Notes: generated from the sequence alone by a model not told the origin. A stretch of DNA of 64,000 bases from Priestia megaterium (GCA_008180335.1 VTEF01000008.1:73363-137362), one strand, 5' to 3'. Counted from the stretch's first letter, positions 8,140-18,432 are shown. Program-made: numbers and translations.

Positions 8140-8712
8140 CTATAAAGTACCTTTTTCTATTTCCTTTAGCTTCCGATAAAACGCTGCCTGACTAACTCCT
8201 GTAATTGCACAAATCTCCTTTACAGTTTTATCTGTTGAATTTCGTAATTCAATGGCATGATTCATTCCTGGATGCTTGTCTGTATATTTTTTTACTCTTC
8301 CTCGGTATTTGCCCTTTTGTTTAGCCAATTTAATTCCTGAACGCTGCTTCTCCTTGATCATTTCTCGATCCAGTTCACTAAATGCTGCTATAACAGTTAA
8401 AAAGAATTTACCAGTTGGTGTTCTTGTATCAATTCCTAAATTTAGGATAACAAAATGTATATTCCTTTCACGAAGCTGCTCAACCAGCTGCAACAACTGA
8501 ACAGTGTTTCGACCAAGACGATCCATTCTAGTCACAACTAAGGTGTCATCAGTTGACATCTTGGTAAGGAGTTCATCCAATTGTGGCTTCTGTTTAGAAA
8601 CACCACTTATTTTTTCCTTTACAATTTCATCTACCCCATATTTTGTAAGTTGATCAATTTGGCTATCTAGATTTTGATCTTGCGTACTAACCCGAGCATA
8701 TCCATAGATCAT
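8140..8712 (-). CDS. tnpR: Tn3-type serine resolvase
   Basis: A 190-residue serine recombinase that resolves the cointegrates formed during replicative transposition. The catalytic domain is complete: YARVSTQDQN with Arg7 and nucleophile Ser9, TRMDRLGRN near residue 63, and the long E-helix (FSELDREMIKEKQ). The C-terminal HTH (ICAITGVSQAAFYRKL) binds res. The gene reads toward the left end, and its ATG at 8712 adjoins the res region at 8740-8820. It looks intact, unlike the transposase. Confidence 0.95.
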   Translation of the reverse strand: MIYGYARVSTQDQNLDSQIDQLTKYGVDEIVKEKISGVSKQKPQLDELLTKMSTDDTLVVTRMDRLGRNTVQLLQLVEQLRERNIHFVILNLGIDTRTPTGKFFLTVIAAFSELDREMIKEKQRSGIKLAKQKGKYRGRVKKYTDKHPGMNHAIELRNSTDKTVKEICAITGVSQAAFYRKLKEIEKGTL

Positions 8713-8739
8713 TTTTTGTCCTCTTTTAATATATATTTT

Positions 8740-8820
8740 TGATAGGTGTTATTGAGAGTCTATCAAGCTAATAATATCAAGGAGGCAAAAACTTATCAAT
8801 AGGGTGTACCCTATTGATAA
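8740..8820. promoter_or_regulatory. res recombination site
   Basis: A 28-bp perfect palindrome, TTATCAATAGGGT-GT-ACCCTATTGATAA (8793-8820), looks like the resolvase crossover subsite. Nearer the gene, TTGATAG...CTATCAA (about 8743-8767) forms a second, longer-spaced subsite. Its position upstream of a divergent-type tnpR is standard, and resolvase bound here would also repress its own gene. Confidence 0.75.
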
Positions 8821-9112
8821 AAATAGACTGATCGGTTTTTACCGTTCAGTCCATAAATAATTATCTTACACCAGAAAAGCGCCCTTTCGTTGAATAACTC
8901 TATTCTAAATTATTTATTATACGGTTCTCCGCGATGTATCTAAATGAGGTTTTTAGGGTTAGTTAATAGAAGTGTCTAGCATTTAGTGAAACAAACACAT
9001 GTAGAAAATAAATTTCTTAAGGATGATTCTCCTATATTTTTTATCAATCATTTAAAGAATAAATAATTTATATTTTGTTACCTAAACTTTCAATCCAGCA
9101 GTTATATGCTGC
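8821..9112. other. intergenic, nothing recognised
   Basis: AT-rich, stop-rich sequence between the res site and the IS3 remnant. No gene or clear signal seen. Confidence 0.5.
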
Positions 9113-9290
9113 TAGATGAGTGTAAAACCTCTATGGAATGATTCAATACAAGCGTTGTCATAACAGTTTCCTTTTCTGCTCATACTCACTTCCATTGCAT
9201 ACTTTGCTAGTTTCTTTTGGTAATCTTTTGAACAATACTGGCTGCCGCGATTGGATTGATGAAGGACCGATCCAAGCGGAGGAAGCTAAG
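9113..9290 (-). pseudogene. IS3-family transposase remnant
   Basis: The minus strand encodes [19 protein letters not shown], then [20 protein letters not shown] and IESFH, before TAG at 9113-9115. RGSQY...[15 protein letters not shown] is the hallmark of the IS3 OrfB integrase core around its second Asp. Only ~55 codons remain and no ends are visible. It is an old insertion inside the transposon, just after the 5'-nucleotidase gene. Confidence 0.85.
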
Positions 9291-9323
9291 GATGCTAGCG
9301 GTTATAAGCTCGGTCCAGAGCGT

Positions 9324-10910
9324 TTAGACAAACACTCGCCAGCTATTATCACAGGTAGCAGTAATAACCTTTCTTTTTAAAATATATTCAGCAATTATTT
9401 CCGTCATATCAATCTGAATTTCTTTCACAACTGGTTTATTTTTAAACATCTCAAATTCTCCGCCTCCACTAGCACGATAATTGTTCATCACAACTTCAAA
9501 TTGTTGCTGCATATCCAAAGGCTTATTTTGATAGTTCAGCTTTACAACTCTTTCTCCCTCAGGGTTTGAGATTTTTAGCTCGTATTCAATCCCTTCCCAC
9601 ATGTCATAGTTATAATGCTGTGGCTTGGGTTCAATAAAAAATGGATTAACCTTGATTTGACAATCTTCATCTAACATAAAGTAGGTAGCAGATTTTTCAA
9701 GTGCATCTTTAATATCCTGACCAGAAATTAGGATCACTTTAAGCGTGTTTGGATAAATATAATTTGAAACGATATCTCTCATTGTCACATTTTCTGGAAA
9801 ACCAGGAGATCCATTATGAAACAATGCTGTGTTTGAAATAGGTGCCCCAGTTGCGTCCATTTGAACTTTATTGATAAATTCTATCAATGGGTGATCTTGT
9901 AATCGCACTTGCATGACGTCATCAATTAACATGTTACCTTTTAACTGTCCAATAGGTTGGTCTAGCCACGTTTGGGTTTCTTTTTCGTATTCTTCGGTAA
10001 CCTTTAGGATATCCTTCATAGGTTCAATTGAAGATGTTACTTCCAAGATAGAAGGTTTCTTATTTTCCACCCGCCACTTTCCATCAACTTGCTCAAACAT
10101 GACCTCTACTTTCCCTATAGACTGACCATTGAAGCCTGGTTGAATGACCGTTACCCCATTAATTTCGTTGGCAATTTGACGGTGTTGATGCCCAGTCAGC
10201 AGGATGTCAATTCCGTCAATTTCCTGGCAAATTTGGTATCCCTGATTCTCACCCGTTAAGGATTCCGTCGGTTCACCGTTAGATAGATCTTTTTCAAATC
10301 CGCCATGATATGAAACTATTAATAAATCATACTCTTCATTTTTTTGTAAAGACTTAACCCATTTTTTTGTAGATTCCAACACATTTTCAAATTCTAGTCC
10401 CTGAATATGTTTTGGATTCTCCCAATTCGGAATATAATGTGTTGTCACTCCTAAAACAGCGACACGTAAGCCGTTATTGAACTCTTTTATTATATAAGGT
10501 TTTCCGAATTTTGGTTGCCCCGTATTTTGATCAAGTATATTTGCCGCTAGCCATGGAAAACGAGACTGTTCTACAGCTTTTTCTAGGAGTTCAATCCCAA
10601 AATTAAACTCATGATTCCCTAATACTGCAAGATCGTATTGTAAATCATTTACTATTTGAATCATTGGGTTCTTTTTATGATAGAGAAATTTTGCATAGTG
10701 ATAGGTTAAAGGTGTACCCTGTATCAGGTCACCATTATCGATTAAAAGTGAATACTCATGCTGTGCTTGTTGATCCAGTATAAGGTTAGCTGCCTTTGCT
10801 AATCCTGTGTTTGTTTCTTCGTTATTTCCGTAATTAACCGGTACAACATTCCCATGTATATCGCTCGTTTCTAAAATGGCCACTACACATTTATTCTGTA
10901 AATTATTCAT
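9324..10910 (-). CDS. bifunctional metallophosphatase / 5'-nucleotidase
   Basis: A 528-residue UshA/YfkN-type enzyme that removes phosphate from nucleotides or cyclic nucleotides. The N-terminal metallophosphatase domain has SDIHGN (~17), DNGDLIQG (~58), GNHEFNFG (~97), SYHGG (~195) and TGHQHRQ (~237), which bind two metals. The C-terminal 5'-nucleotidase domain spans about 320-520. Unlike secreted UshA there is no signal peptide, so it should act in the cytosol. The ATG at 10910 is preceded by AGGAGTGCC. It diverges from the phn operon across a Pho-box-like region, so joint phosphate-starvation control is likely. Confidence 0.92.
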   Translation of the reverse strand: MNNLQNKCVVAILETSDIHGNVVPVNYGNNEETNTGLAKAANLILDQQAQHEYSLLIDNGDLIQGTPLTYHYAKFLYHKKNPMIQIVNDLQYDLAVLGNHEFNFGIELLEKAVEQSRFPWLAANILDQNTGQPKFGKPYIIKEFNNGLRVAVLGVTTHYIPNWENPKHIQGLEFENVLESTKKWVKSLQKNEEYDLLIVSYHGGFEKDLSNGEPTESLTGENQGYQICQEIDGIDILLTGHQHRQIANEINGVTVIQPGFNGQSIGKVEVMFEQVDGKWRVENKKPSILEVTSSIEPMKDILKVTEEYEKETQTWLDQPIGQLKGNMLIDDVMQVRLQDHPLIEFINKVQMDATGAPISNTALFHNGSPGFPENVTMRDIVSNYIYPNTLKVILISGQDIKDALEKSATYFMLDEDCQIKVNPFFIEPKPQHYNYDMWEGIEYELKISNPEGERVVKLNYQNKPLDMQQQFEVVMNNYRASGGGEFEMFKNKPVVKEIQIDMTEIIAEYILKRKVITATCDNSWRVFV

Positions 10911-10978
10911 CTTGGCACTCCTTTAGTCTTCTATTCCTTCTTAAATTATAAAATCTATCATCAAGCAAAAGACGCAAT

Positions 10979-11042
10979 TTTACAAACTGTTTATAAAATT
11001 AACATTAATTTTACAAAATCCCTCATATATTCCTGATATAAT
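10979..11042 (+). promoter_or_regulatory. Pho-box-like repeats and promoter of phn operon
   Basis: Four repeats, TTTACA (10979), TTTATA (10990), TTAACA (10999) and TTTACA (11010), start 11, 9 and 11 bp apart. This resembles the paired TT(A/C/T)ACA half-sites bound by PhoP in Bacillus. A -10 box TATAAT lies at 11037-11042, placing the repeats over and upstream of -35, where PhoP activates. The divergent nucleotidase gene could share the site. Confidence 0.6.
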
Positions 11043-11094
11043 TTCTTTGTAACTAGAACTTATATACTAACTAAGATCATGGAGGGTTAACCAG

Positions 11095-12039
11095 ATGTTC
11101 AAAAAATTAGCAACAGCGGGAATGTCTATGGCTCTAGTAGCAGGTATTTTATCCGGTTGCGGAACCAATGCTGAGTCGAATAATGCAGAAGGCGGTAAAG
11201 AAAAAAGCACTTCCTACGTCCCAGAAACTCTAACAGTGCAATTCGTACCGTCATCAAATGCGGATACATTAGAAGCAAAAGCAAAGCCATTGGAAGATTT
11301 ACTTTCAGAAGAGCTTGGTATTCCAGTAGAAGTAAGTGTATCAACTAACTACAATACAATTATTGAAGCAATGGCTTCTAAAAAAGTTGATGTTGGTTTC
11401 TTGCCGCCGACTGCATATGTACTTGCAAAAGATAAAGGTGCTGCTAATGTCATTCTCCAAGCTCAGCGTTATGGTGTAGAAGATGAAACCGGAGAGCCGA
11501 CTGATGAATTAGTTGATTTCTACAAATCAATGTTTGTTGTTAAGAAAGATTCTGGAATTAATAGTATTGAAGATTTAAAAGGCAAGAAAATTGCTTATCA
11601 AGATGTTACATCTTCAGCTGGTTATGTTTGGCCTGCAGCATCATTAATGGATGCTGACATTGATCCTATTGCAGATGTAGATGGCCTTACTGTTAAAGGT
11701 CATGACCAAGCCATTATCTCAGTGCTTAACGGAGATGTGGACGCTGCAGTTGTGTTCCAAGATGCTCGTAATATTGTAAAGAGTGACTACCCAACAGTTT
11801 TTGAAGATACAAAAGTAATACACTTCACTGAACCTATTCCAAATGATACAATTTCTGTTCGTTCTGATATGGATGAAGAATGGGTACAAAAGCTTAAAGA
11901 TGCATTCATTGCAATTGGAAAAGATGAAAAAGGGCATCAAATCATTAAAGATATTTACACACACGAAGGTTACTCAGAATCAGAAGACAGTGTATTTGAC
12001 ATCGTACGTGAATATGGAGAAAAAGTAAGAACTGAATAA
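11095..12039 (+). CDS. phnD: phosphonate/phosphite ABC transporter substrate-binding lipoprotein
   Basis: A 314-residue PhnD-type binding protein. The signal peptide ends in the lipobox LSGC with lipidated Cys22, so it is tethered outside the membrane. Family motifs include VQFVPSSNADTLEAKAKPLE, VGFLPPTAYVLA, the YQDVTSSAGYVWPA binding loop and VFQDARN. The ATG follows GGAGGG. It is the first gene of phnD-phnC-phnE-phnE. The ligand could be a phosphonate, phosphite or phosphate ester; no C-P lyase or phosphite dehydrogenase gene is in the window. Confidence 0.9.
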   Translation: MFKKLATAGMSMALVAGILSGCGTNAESNNAEGGKEKSTSYVPETLTVQFVPSSNADTLEAKAKPLEDLLSEELGIPVEVSVSTNYNTIIEAMASKKVDVGFLPPTAYVLAKDKGAANVILQAQRYGVEDETGEPTDELVDFYKSMFVVKKDSGINSIEDLKGKKIAYQDVTSSAGYVWPAASLMDADIDPIADVDGLTVKGHDQAIISVLNGDVDAAVVFQDARNIVKSDYPTVFEDTKVIHFTEPIPNDTISVRSDMDEEWVQKLKDAFIAIGKDEKGHQIIKDIYTHEGYSESEDSVFDIVREYGEKVRTE

Positions 12040-12064
12040 TCATTCCTACCCCCTTAAAAGGGCT

Positions 12065-12112
12065 AAAGCGCCGGCCAGTGTGGTAAAACTATACTGACTT
12101 GGCTTTTTTATT
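12065..12112 (+). terminator. imperfect hairpin between phnD and phnC
   Basis: AAAGC..CC...CAGT and ACTG...GG.CTTTTTT can pair as an interrupted stem ending in a T-run. It is probably a leaky terminator that gives more binding protein than transporter. Confidence 0.5.
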
Positions 12113-12168
12113 TTTTGTAAATTTTGCAAACCACTTATTAATTTTTTTCTAGGAAAGTTGGTATTAAC

Positions 12169-12939
12169 GTGATTGAATTTATAAATGTTTCAAAAACTTA
12201 TCCAAACGGTGTAAAAGGGCTAAATAATATTAACCTAAAAATTGAACAAGGTGAATTCGTTGTCATTGTAGGGTTATCCGGTGCAGGTAAATCCACTTTA
12301 TTGCGTTCCGTTAATAGGCTCCATGAAACAACAGATGGAGAAATTTTAATTGATGGAAAATCGATTACCAATGCAAAAGGAGCAGAACTTAGAAGAATTC
12401 GCCGTGATATCGGCATGATCTTTCAAAGCTTCAACTTAGTAAAGCGTTCTTCTGTATTAAGAAATGTGCTCTCTGGAAGAGTAGGCTATCATTCGACATT
12501 TCGAACCATTTTAGGGTTATTCCCTAAGGAAGATGTTAATCTAGCATTTGATGCTTTAGATCGTGTAAATATACTTGAAAAGGCATATGCTCGTGCTACT
12601 GAACTTTCTGGCGGTCAGCAGCAGCGTGTTTCCATAGCTAGAGCACTTGCACAAGAGGCAAAAATCATTCTTGCAGATGAACCAGTAGCATCTCTTGACC
12701 CGCTTACTACTAAACAAGTGATGGACGATCTTAAACGAATCAATCAAGAGCTAGGCATTACGACAATTGTTAACCTCCATTTTATCGATTTGGCCAGGGA
12801 ATACGCAACAAGAATAATTGGATTACGTGCCGGAGAAGTCGTTTTCGATGGTCCGGTAGAAGAAGCTACTGATGAAAAATTCTCTGAAATTTATGGACGT
12901 CCTATTAAAAAGGACGAGCTATTGGGAGCGGAAGCATAA
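12169..12939 (+). CDS. phnC: phosphonate ABC transporter ATPase
   Basis: A 256-residue ABC ATPase: Walker A GLSGAGKS (35-42), Q-loop IFQSFNLV, signature LSGGQQQR (~147) and Walker B IILADEP. The start is GTG 12169, with AGGAAAG 11 bases upstream. The stop overlaps the ATG of the next gene by one base, so translation is coupled. It energises import with the two PhnE permeases. Confidence 0.93.
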   Translation: MIEFINVSKTYPNGVKGLNNINLKIEQGEFVVIVGLSGAGKSTLLRSVNRLHETTDGEILIDGKSITNAKGAELRRIRRDIGMIFQSFNLVKRSSVLRNVLSGRVGYHSTFRTILGLFPKEDVNLAFDALDRVNILEKAYARATELSGGQQQRVSIARALAQEAKIILADEPVASLDPLTTKQVMDDLKRINQELGITTIVNLHFIDLAREYATRIIGLRAGEVVFDGPVEEATDEKFSEIYGRPIKKDELLGAEA

Positions 12940-13730
12940 TGAATGAACCTCAAAAACGGGTTTTACCGCAGCCGCCAAGCAAAATGAAAACATATTTTAC
13001 AATCATTCTTGTTATCCTGCTCCTTTGGGGAAGTGCTATACAAACGGATGCAACTATTGGCGAGCTTTTCATAGGTCTTCCAAACATGAATGATTTGCTT
13101 ATTCAAATGATTCCGCCAAACTGGGCCTATTTTGATAATATTACCTCGGCTATGCTCGAAACCATTCGTATGGCCGTTTTAGGAACAACATTCGGTGCAA
13201 TTATCGCTATTCCTATTGCTTTATTCTCTGCAAGTAATGTAGTTAAGAACTCATGGATTGTGTATCCTGCCCGCTTCATTTTAAACTTGATCCGTACAGT
13301 TCCAGATTTACTTTTAGCAGCTATATTTGTATCTATTTTTGGACTGGGTCCATTACCAGGCATTCTTGCGTTAACGGTCTTTTCAATTGGATTAGTAGCT
13401 AAGCTGACATATGAATCAATTGAAGCGATTGACCCTGGCCCGCTTGAAGCCATGACTTCTGTTGGAGCTAATAAAATTCAATGGATTTTCTTCGGCGTAG
13501 CTCCTCAAGTAATGGCACACTATATTTCCTATGTACTCTATACATTTGAAGTAAATGTTCGTGCTGCTGCTGTCCTTGGATTAGTAGGTGCTGGAGGGAT
13601 CGGACACTATTATGATCATACCCTCGGATTCCTCGAATACGATAAGACGAGTTCAATTATTGTTTATACATTAGTTATAGTTTTGATAATTGACTATATC
13701 AGTAATAAATTACGGGAGAAGTTATTATGA
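12939..13730 (+). CDS. phnE: phosphonate ABC transporter permease 1
   Basis: A 263-residue PhnE membrane permease with about six hydrophobic segments and the EAA-type loop (EAIDPGPLEAMTSVGANKIQ) that contacts the ATPase. The ending LGLVGAGGIGHYYD is typical. Its ATG overlaps the phnC stop, and its own stop overlaps the second phnE (ATGA). Confidence 0.92.
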   Translation: MNEPQKRVLPQPPSKMKTYFTIILVILLLWGSAIQTDATIGELFIGLPNMNDLLIQMIPPNWAYFDNITSAMLETIRMAVLGTTFGAIIAIPIALFSASNVVKNSWIVYPARFILNLIRTVPDLLLAAIFVSIFGLGPLPGILALTVFSIGLVAKLTYESIEAIDPGPLEAMTSVGANKIQWIFFGVAPQVMAHYISYVLYTFEVNVRAAAVLGLVGAGGIGHYYDHTLGFLEYDKTSSIIVYTLVIVLIIDYISNKLREKLL

Positions 13731-14530
13731 ACGAAGCATCTAGAAATATTGTGAAGCCGAAGAAAAATCGTATTCGCCAATGGATTATTTATATTGCGCT
13801 AGCTTTCATTTATATTTGGGCTTTTGCTGGCTTACCAATTGAAGGCATTAAGGAGACAGCTGGACAAATTTCTAAAGCTATTTTTTCAGGTATCTTTCAC
13901 CCTGACTGGGATTATATCTACCTTCCTGATGGAGAGGATCTATTACGAGGTCTTCTTGACACGTTAGCAATTGCGATCCTTGGTACGTTTATCTCTGCAT
14001 TTCTTTGTGTACCTTTTGCATTTTGGGCAGCAACAAACATGAGCAAAGGGAGAACATTCTCGAATACTGGTAAATTCATCTTAAGCTTTGTTCGAACTTT
14101 CCCTGAACTTGTGATGGCTATTATGTTTATTAAGGCAGTAGGTCCAGGATCCTTTGCAGGTGTACTTGCGCTCGGATTACACTCCATCGGAATGTTAGGG
14201 AAGCTTTTCTCTGAAGAGATTGAGAATATGGATTTAGGGCCTACTGAAGCATTAACCGCTACGGGAGCCAATCGTTTGCAGGTTTTATGGTTTGCTGTTC
14301 TACCACAAGTGCTTCCAGGCTTCCTATCGTATACTTTATATCGTTTTGAAATTAATGTGCGTTCTGCTGCTATTCTTGGTGTCATCGGAGCAGGCGGTAT
14401 CGGAACGCCATTAATATTCGCATTATCCTCTCGAGATTGGGATCGGGTCGGTATCATTTTGTTAGGTATTATCGTAATGGTCACCATCATTGACTTGTTA
14501 TCAGGCGCTATTCGAAAGCGTCTAATCTAA
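13727..14530 (+). CDS. phnE: phosphonate ABC transporter permease 2
   Basis: A 267-residue paralogue of the preceding permease with the same loop (LGPTEALTATGANRLQ) and GVIGAGGIGTPL. Two different PhnE subunits form a heterodimeric channel in several Bacillus systems. It starts at the ATG of an ATGA overlap and is followed by a strong terminator that ends the operon. Confidence 0.92.
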   Translation: MNEASRNIVKPKKNRIRQWIIYIALAFIYIWAFAGLPIEGIKETAGQISKAIFSGIFHPDWDYIYLPDGEDLLRGLLDTLAIAILGTFISAFLCVPFAFWAATNMSKGRTFSNTGKFILSFVRTFPELVMAIMFIKAVGPGSFAGVLALGLHSIGMLGKLFSEEIENMDLGPTEALTATGANRLQVLWFAVLPQVLPGFLSYTLYRFEINVRSAAILGVIGAGGIGTPLIFALSSRDWDRVGIILLGIIVMVTIIDLLSGAIRKRLI

Positions 14531-14549
14531 CAAAGTGGCAGACACATTT

Positions 14550-14585
14550 AGATGACTTCGGTATTGGGCTGAAGTCATCTTTTTT
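14550..14585 (+). terminator. terminator of phn operon
   Basis: AGATGACTTC, 11-nt loop, GAAGTCATCT, then TTTTT. Perfect 10-bp stem 20 nt after the last phnE. Confidence 0.92.
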
Positions 14586-14960
14586 AGTGCTCATTGATTG
14601 TAATTGTAATCTAACATATACTCATCCATCATTATTTTTAAAATCAATAGACTCACAATTAGATAGGGTATCCCCTAATTCCTCATATTTTTCATACCCA
14701 AACATGAATGTACATTTCATCTTCTTGATGGTCTAAAATAAGGTATAATTAAGAGGACAAACTCATTATTGGATATCCTGCTGTCTTGACTAATTATTAT
14801 AAAATATTCTTTAATTGCTTAAGTTTATTGATATATACTGTAAATTCAATTTTCTTGTTTACCATCACATGTGATACGGTTCGCCTTGCATAATGTAAAA
14901 CCAATAATTATTAATTCCAGAATATGGCCCGTTTGCTGAACAAACCATAAATAAATTTTG
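14586..14960. other. non-coding stretch inside transposon
   Basis: AT-rich, with no convincing gene. A 27-codon minus-strand frame near 14871-14951 (MVCSANGPYSG...) has no good binding site and was not called. Confidence 0.5.
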
Positions 14961-15275
14961 TTAATCAACAGCTTCTTCTTTTTTATTGACTTTGAACTCT
15001 TTAACTGATTCTAGCAAACTGTCAGATTTCCTTTCTCCGAGGTCTTCAAGAAAGTCAATAAATTCCCCTTCGCCATTTTCATCGCCAAAATCGTCCATTA
15101 AGTCATTAAGTTCCCATTCAATAGTCTCTAACTCTTGGGTTGAACAGGTGTTTAAAAAGTCCATTGTATCATACATATCATTACGAAGGTTAGTATAAAT
15201 CTCCCACGAGTCTTCTTCCCACCATCTTGAATCTCTTCGGTTCATCATCCAGCGAATTTTATCAATATCTAGCAT
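14961..15275 (-). CDS. small acidic protein of unknown function next to transposase
   Basis: A 104-residue, strongly acidic protein (MLDIDKIRWMMNRRDSRWW; ELNDLMDDFGDENGEGEF). The ATG at 15275 has GAAGGAGTGA eight bases upstream; an in-frame GTG at 15284 lies inside that binding site. It begins ~14 nt after the transposase stop and is probably co-transcribed with it. I do not recognise a domain. Possible roles include a transposition modulator or a cargo immunity-type protein, but nothing in the sequence decides this. Confidence 0.65.
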   Translation of the reverse strand: MLDIDKIRWMMNRRDSRWWEEDSWEIYTNLRNDMYDTMDFLNTCSTQELETIEWELNDLMDDFGDENGEGEFIDFLEDLGERKSDSLLESVKEFKVNKKEEAVD

Positions 15276-15288
15276 TAAGGTCACTCCT

Positions 15289-18200
15289 TCACTTTGTAAA
15301 ATGCATACTTTTTTCTCTTGCTACAGGCACCTCAAACGGAAGTTTAGGAGGTTTACGGTTTAGATCAATACGGTATTTGCCAAATCGATTGACATGAGCT
15401 GTAACATAGGGGCTTAAATAGGAAATCAGTTCTTCATCATAATCATTTCCGTCTTGCATGTAGTCATGGAGAATACGAGATAAAGAGAACACATTATAAA
15501 AGATAAGACAATTGGCCACTAGGTGGTTATATTTAATGACCTTACGCTGTTTTTTCCTGTCATTCTCAGCGATAATCCCTTCGCCACCAAAGAATAGCCA
15601 CTTGATAAACCCATTAAAGGCTTCACTTTTATTGGTAGCTGCTTGAATCGTTCCTCTCAGTTCCTCGTCAGCCATATATTTTAATAAAAACATCGTTCGT
15701 ATCACTCTTCCAAGCTCACGAAAGGCCTGATACAGCTTATTCTTTTTGCTGTATGTACCTAGTTTATTGAGAATGGTAGATGGAGTAATTTTACCCGACT
15801 GGATCGACATAGCAACTCTAATCATGTCTGGATAATGAGTCTCAATGAGCTCCCAATCAATTTCTCCTGAAAAAAGTTCATCAATATGTTCATACACCTC
15901 TTCTTTACATGGACGGAATAATTTTAAATCTTTCCAATTGCGTATCCTAGGCATCAGCTGAATTCCTAATAAAGAAGAAAGTCCAAAGACTGTTGTACTC
16001 TGCCCTTGAGTATCTGAATGGAGAATTTCAGGTTGAATTTCTGTTTTATCATTCATCAAAATGTCTAAAATATGGATACCTTCCCATACTCCACAAGGAA
16101 TAAAATTGCTGAATAAAGCAATATATGTATCGGAAACATGATAATAGCCAATACCACCATATCCTCCATAACGAATATAGTTTTCGGATAGGAGATTTTA
16201 CTCATATAAATCCCATTTTGTTCCATCGGCTGAAACTCTCTTTCCATCACCCCAATATTTTGGAAGATCGAATTGATTATAGGCATTAATGATATATTGA
16301 ATCGCCTTATCTAGGTTTTCAATAGTTACATGACGTTGATTAATCCATGCTATTTGTTTTCTATCTAGACTTCCTATTGATCGAGCTGTTTGAGTCGGTC
16401 CTAAATTACAACCATAGCAAAAGGCATTCGTTATGTATCGTTCAACTGTGTTGTCTAATTTCGCCTCATGTCCTGAAATAGGACCAAAAAAACGAGTCCA
16501 ATTTAACCAGTATTCGGTATCAGCAAGCATATCCAGTACATTAATGGGCTCAAAATTTCCAGCTATATATTCTTCAAGCTTCTTTAAACCAGGAGGGATT
16601 TTTTTCTTCTTTAACTTTCCAATCACCACTTCACCGTTTTCAATCCGCACCTGTTCATTTCGAGGAAAAGATTGATCTGTTTGGCTTGTGATTTGTTTAA
16701 AATCTTGCTGTGTCTTTCTAACGAAATCGACCCCTGAAACAGGCAAATTCACATGCTTGCAAAAATCAGCTAAATTCTTTTCATAGTCCTCCCATGTAAT
16801 AAGTTGCTTTCGATAGTCTGCATACTTTTCGCTTCCTTCTATATATAGGTCACCTGCCTTAAGCTCTAACATAATCTGCGAAAGGACACATACTTCAAAG
16901 TGTCGGCGATTGATTTCATCAGGCATTTTTTCTTTCTTCTTTTTAGGACTGATCAAACGCCACCAGGAATCTGGAACCCAAGACAGGTCTAATAAAGGAG
17001 TAATCTCCCACTCCTTTCGCCACTTTCCGTTCTTTTCGATGTGAACGACTGGTATGAATTCCTTTTTTGTATATTGATGTGTAAGGAGAAAAGAAATCGC
17101 CTCTTCCAGTGCTTTATCTTGTGTAGTTGAACGGAGTGGAATGGATTTAAGAATTTTAAACAATGTAGCACGGTGACTTTTATAAAATTTCCATAAGAAT
17201 AAATAGTAGTTGTCTCCACTAAAAGCTAAATGGTTTTCGCAATCTTGTAAAACCTGTGCTTCTTGTTCTTTGAGTACCTTTTGCATGGCCTGAATTCTTT
17301 CTTCAGGATTCCCTTCTGTTTGATAAGCAAGCAGTAATTCATGGAGAGTTGATATTAACGAATCCGTGCGTTTTTGCGTCTTTTCTTTATGATCCTTTAA
17401 ACGTTGACGGCCTTTTTTATGGATGCTCATCATTCTTTTAATGAGCATTTCTCCAATATCATCTAAAATTTTAGACAATTGCATAGATACAAAGGCAAGT
17501 GTAAGCGCATATCTTTTTTTAGATTCCATTTCTAACATACGAAAAGCGCCCAATGTTTTGGCTTCAGCTGCCATTTGTTTCACTTTGATGTAAGGAACGT
17601 CCTGAAGCAAATCGGTAGGAATGTGATGGTTTATTAACCAATTCCGGCGTACAATTAAATCGTTTAGATGTGATAAAGTGGCTCTTTTTGCGTCCTCTTT
17701 TATTTCATTCCAAGGACTGTAGGTAGCGCCTTCAGGTATCTGAAAAAGTTGATCTATGTTCTTTTTTTGTTCATCATTTAGTGCATGGTCAATCTGATGA
17801 TAGATGGCACGATATGATTTATTTCGAACATCGTTTGCTGCATCTTTTAAGGTATTATAAACGGGTAATTCGTATCGTTGTCGTATTAATTCTTCAATTG
17901 CAGCATTGACTAAGTCGGCCGGATCATCTTTGCTTAATGCTAATTTAATCATTGTATCGGTTAAAATATGATGGGCCTCATGATCAAATGGTCGAAGCTG
18001 AAGATAATCCCGAACAAAGCGAAAATGGCGTTTAGCAGTTCTCGTTTCACTGTACGTTTTCCACTCTTCTTTGGCAGGTAAAGGTAAGTGTGCCTTTTTC
18101 GCAATATGTATAACAATCGCTTCTGGAACATCGACAATATGTATAAAAAAACCAAGCTTCTGTACGGTTTTGATTAAAACTAGTAATGCTAATTGCTGTA

Positions 18201-18327
18201 GGGTACCTTTAGACTTAGCCTCTGCCCATTCTATTTCATTTATTTTTGGGGTATATACTTCTTCCAAGTCCTTCTCTGTAAGATTACTCTTAAACCTGGG
18301 GTAAATGGTATCCTGAATACTTGGCAA
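15289..18327 (-). pseudogene. tnpA: Tn3-family transposase interrupted by one in-frame TAA
   Basis: The frame from ATG 18327 to TGA 15289 is 1012 codons, the normal Tn3 transposase size, but TAA occurs at codon 710 (16200-16198). The N-terminus carries the DUF4158-like DNA-binding region. Catalytic residues are D701 (SADGTKWD) before the stop and D772 (HSDTQG) and E902 (TNKSEAFNG) after it; the 71 and 130 residue spacings fit Tn3 enzymes. The following NLLSE...IRYGGYGGIGYYH continues the family sequence without a frameshift. A single C-to-T change of a CAA codon could make this stop. Without readthrough the enzyme should be inactive. Confidence 0.93.
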
Positions 18328-18432
18328 TTTCTATCCCTTCTTTATCTAAAAATTTCTACAATTCTATATTAATAATAAAATAAAAACCTATCATTTTGAT
18401 AGGTTCGGTTGCTTCTACCGTTATTTTCCATA

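Noticed and set aside
9138-9380. Plus-strand open frame of 80 codons
   Set aside because: Its first half is the complement of the IS3 remnant and its end overlaps the 5'-nucleotidase C-terminus; no ribosome binding site.
14871-14951. 27-codon minus-strand ORF inside the transposon
   Set aside because: Plausible residues but no ribosome binding site and no neighbouring support.
16065-16286. Open frame bridging the transposase stop
   Set aside because: It is an out-of-frame reading of conserved transposase sequence; the true frame continues across the TAA without a frameshift.
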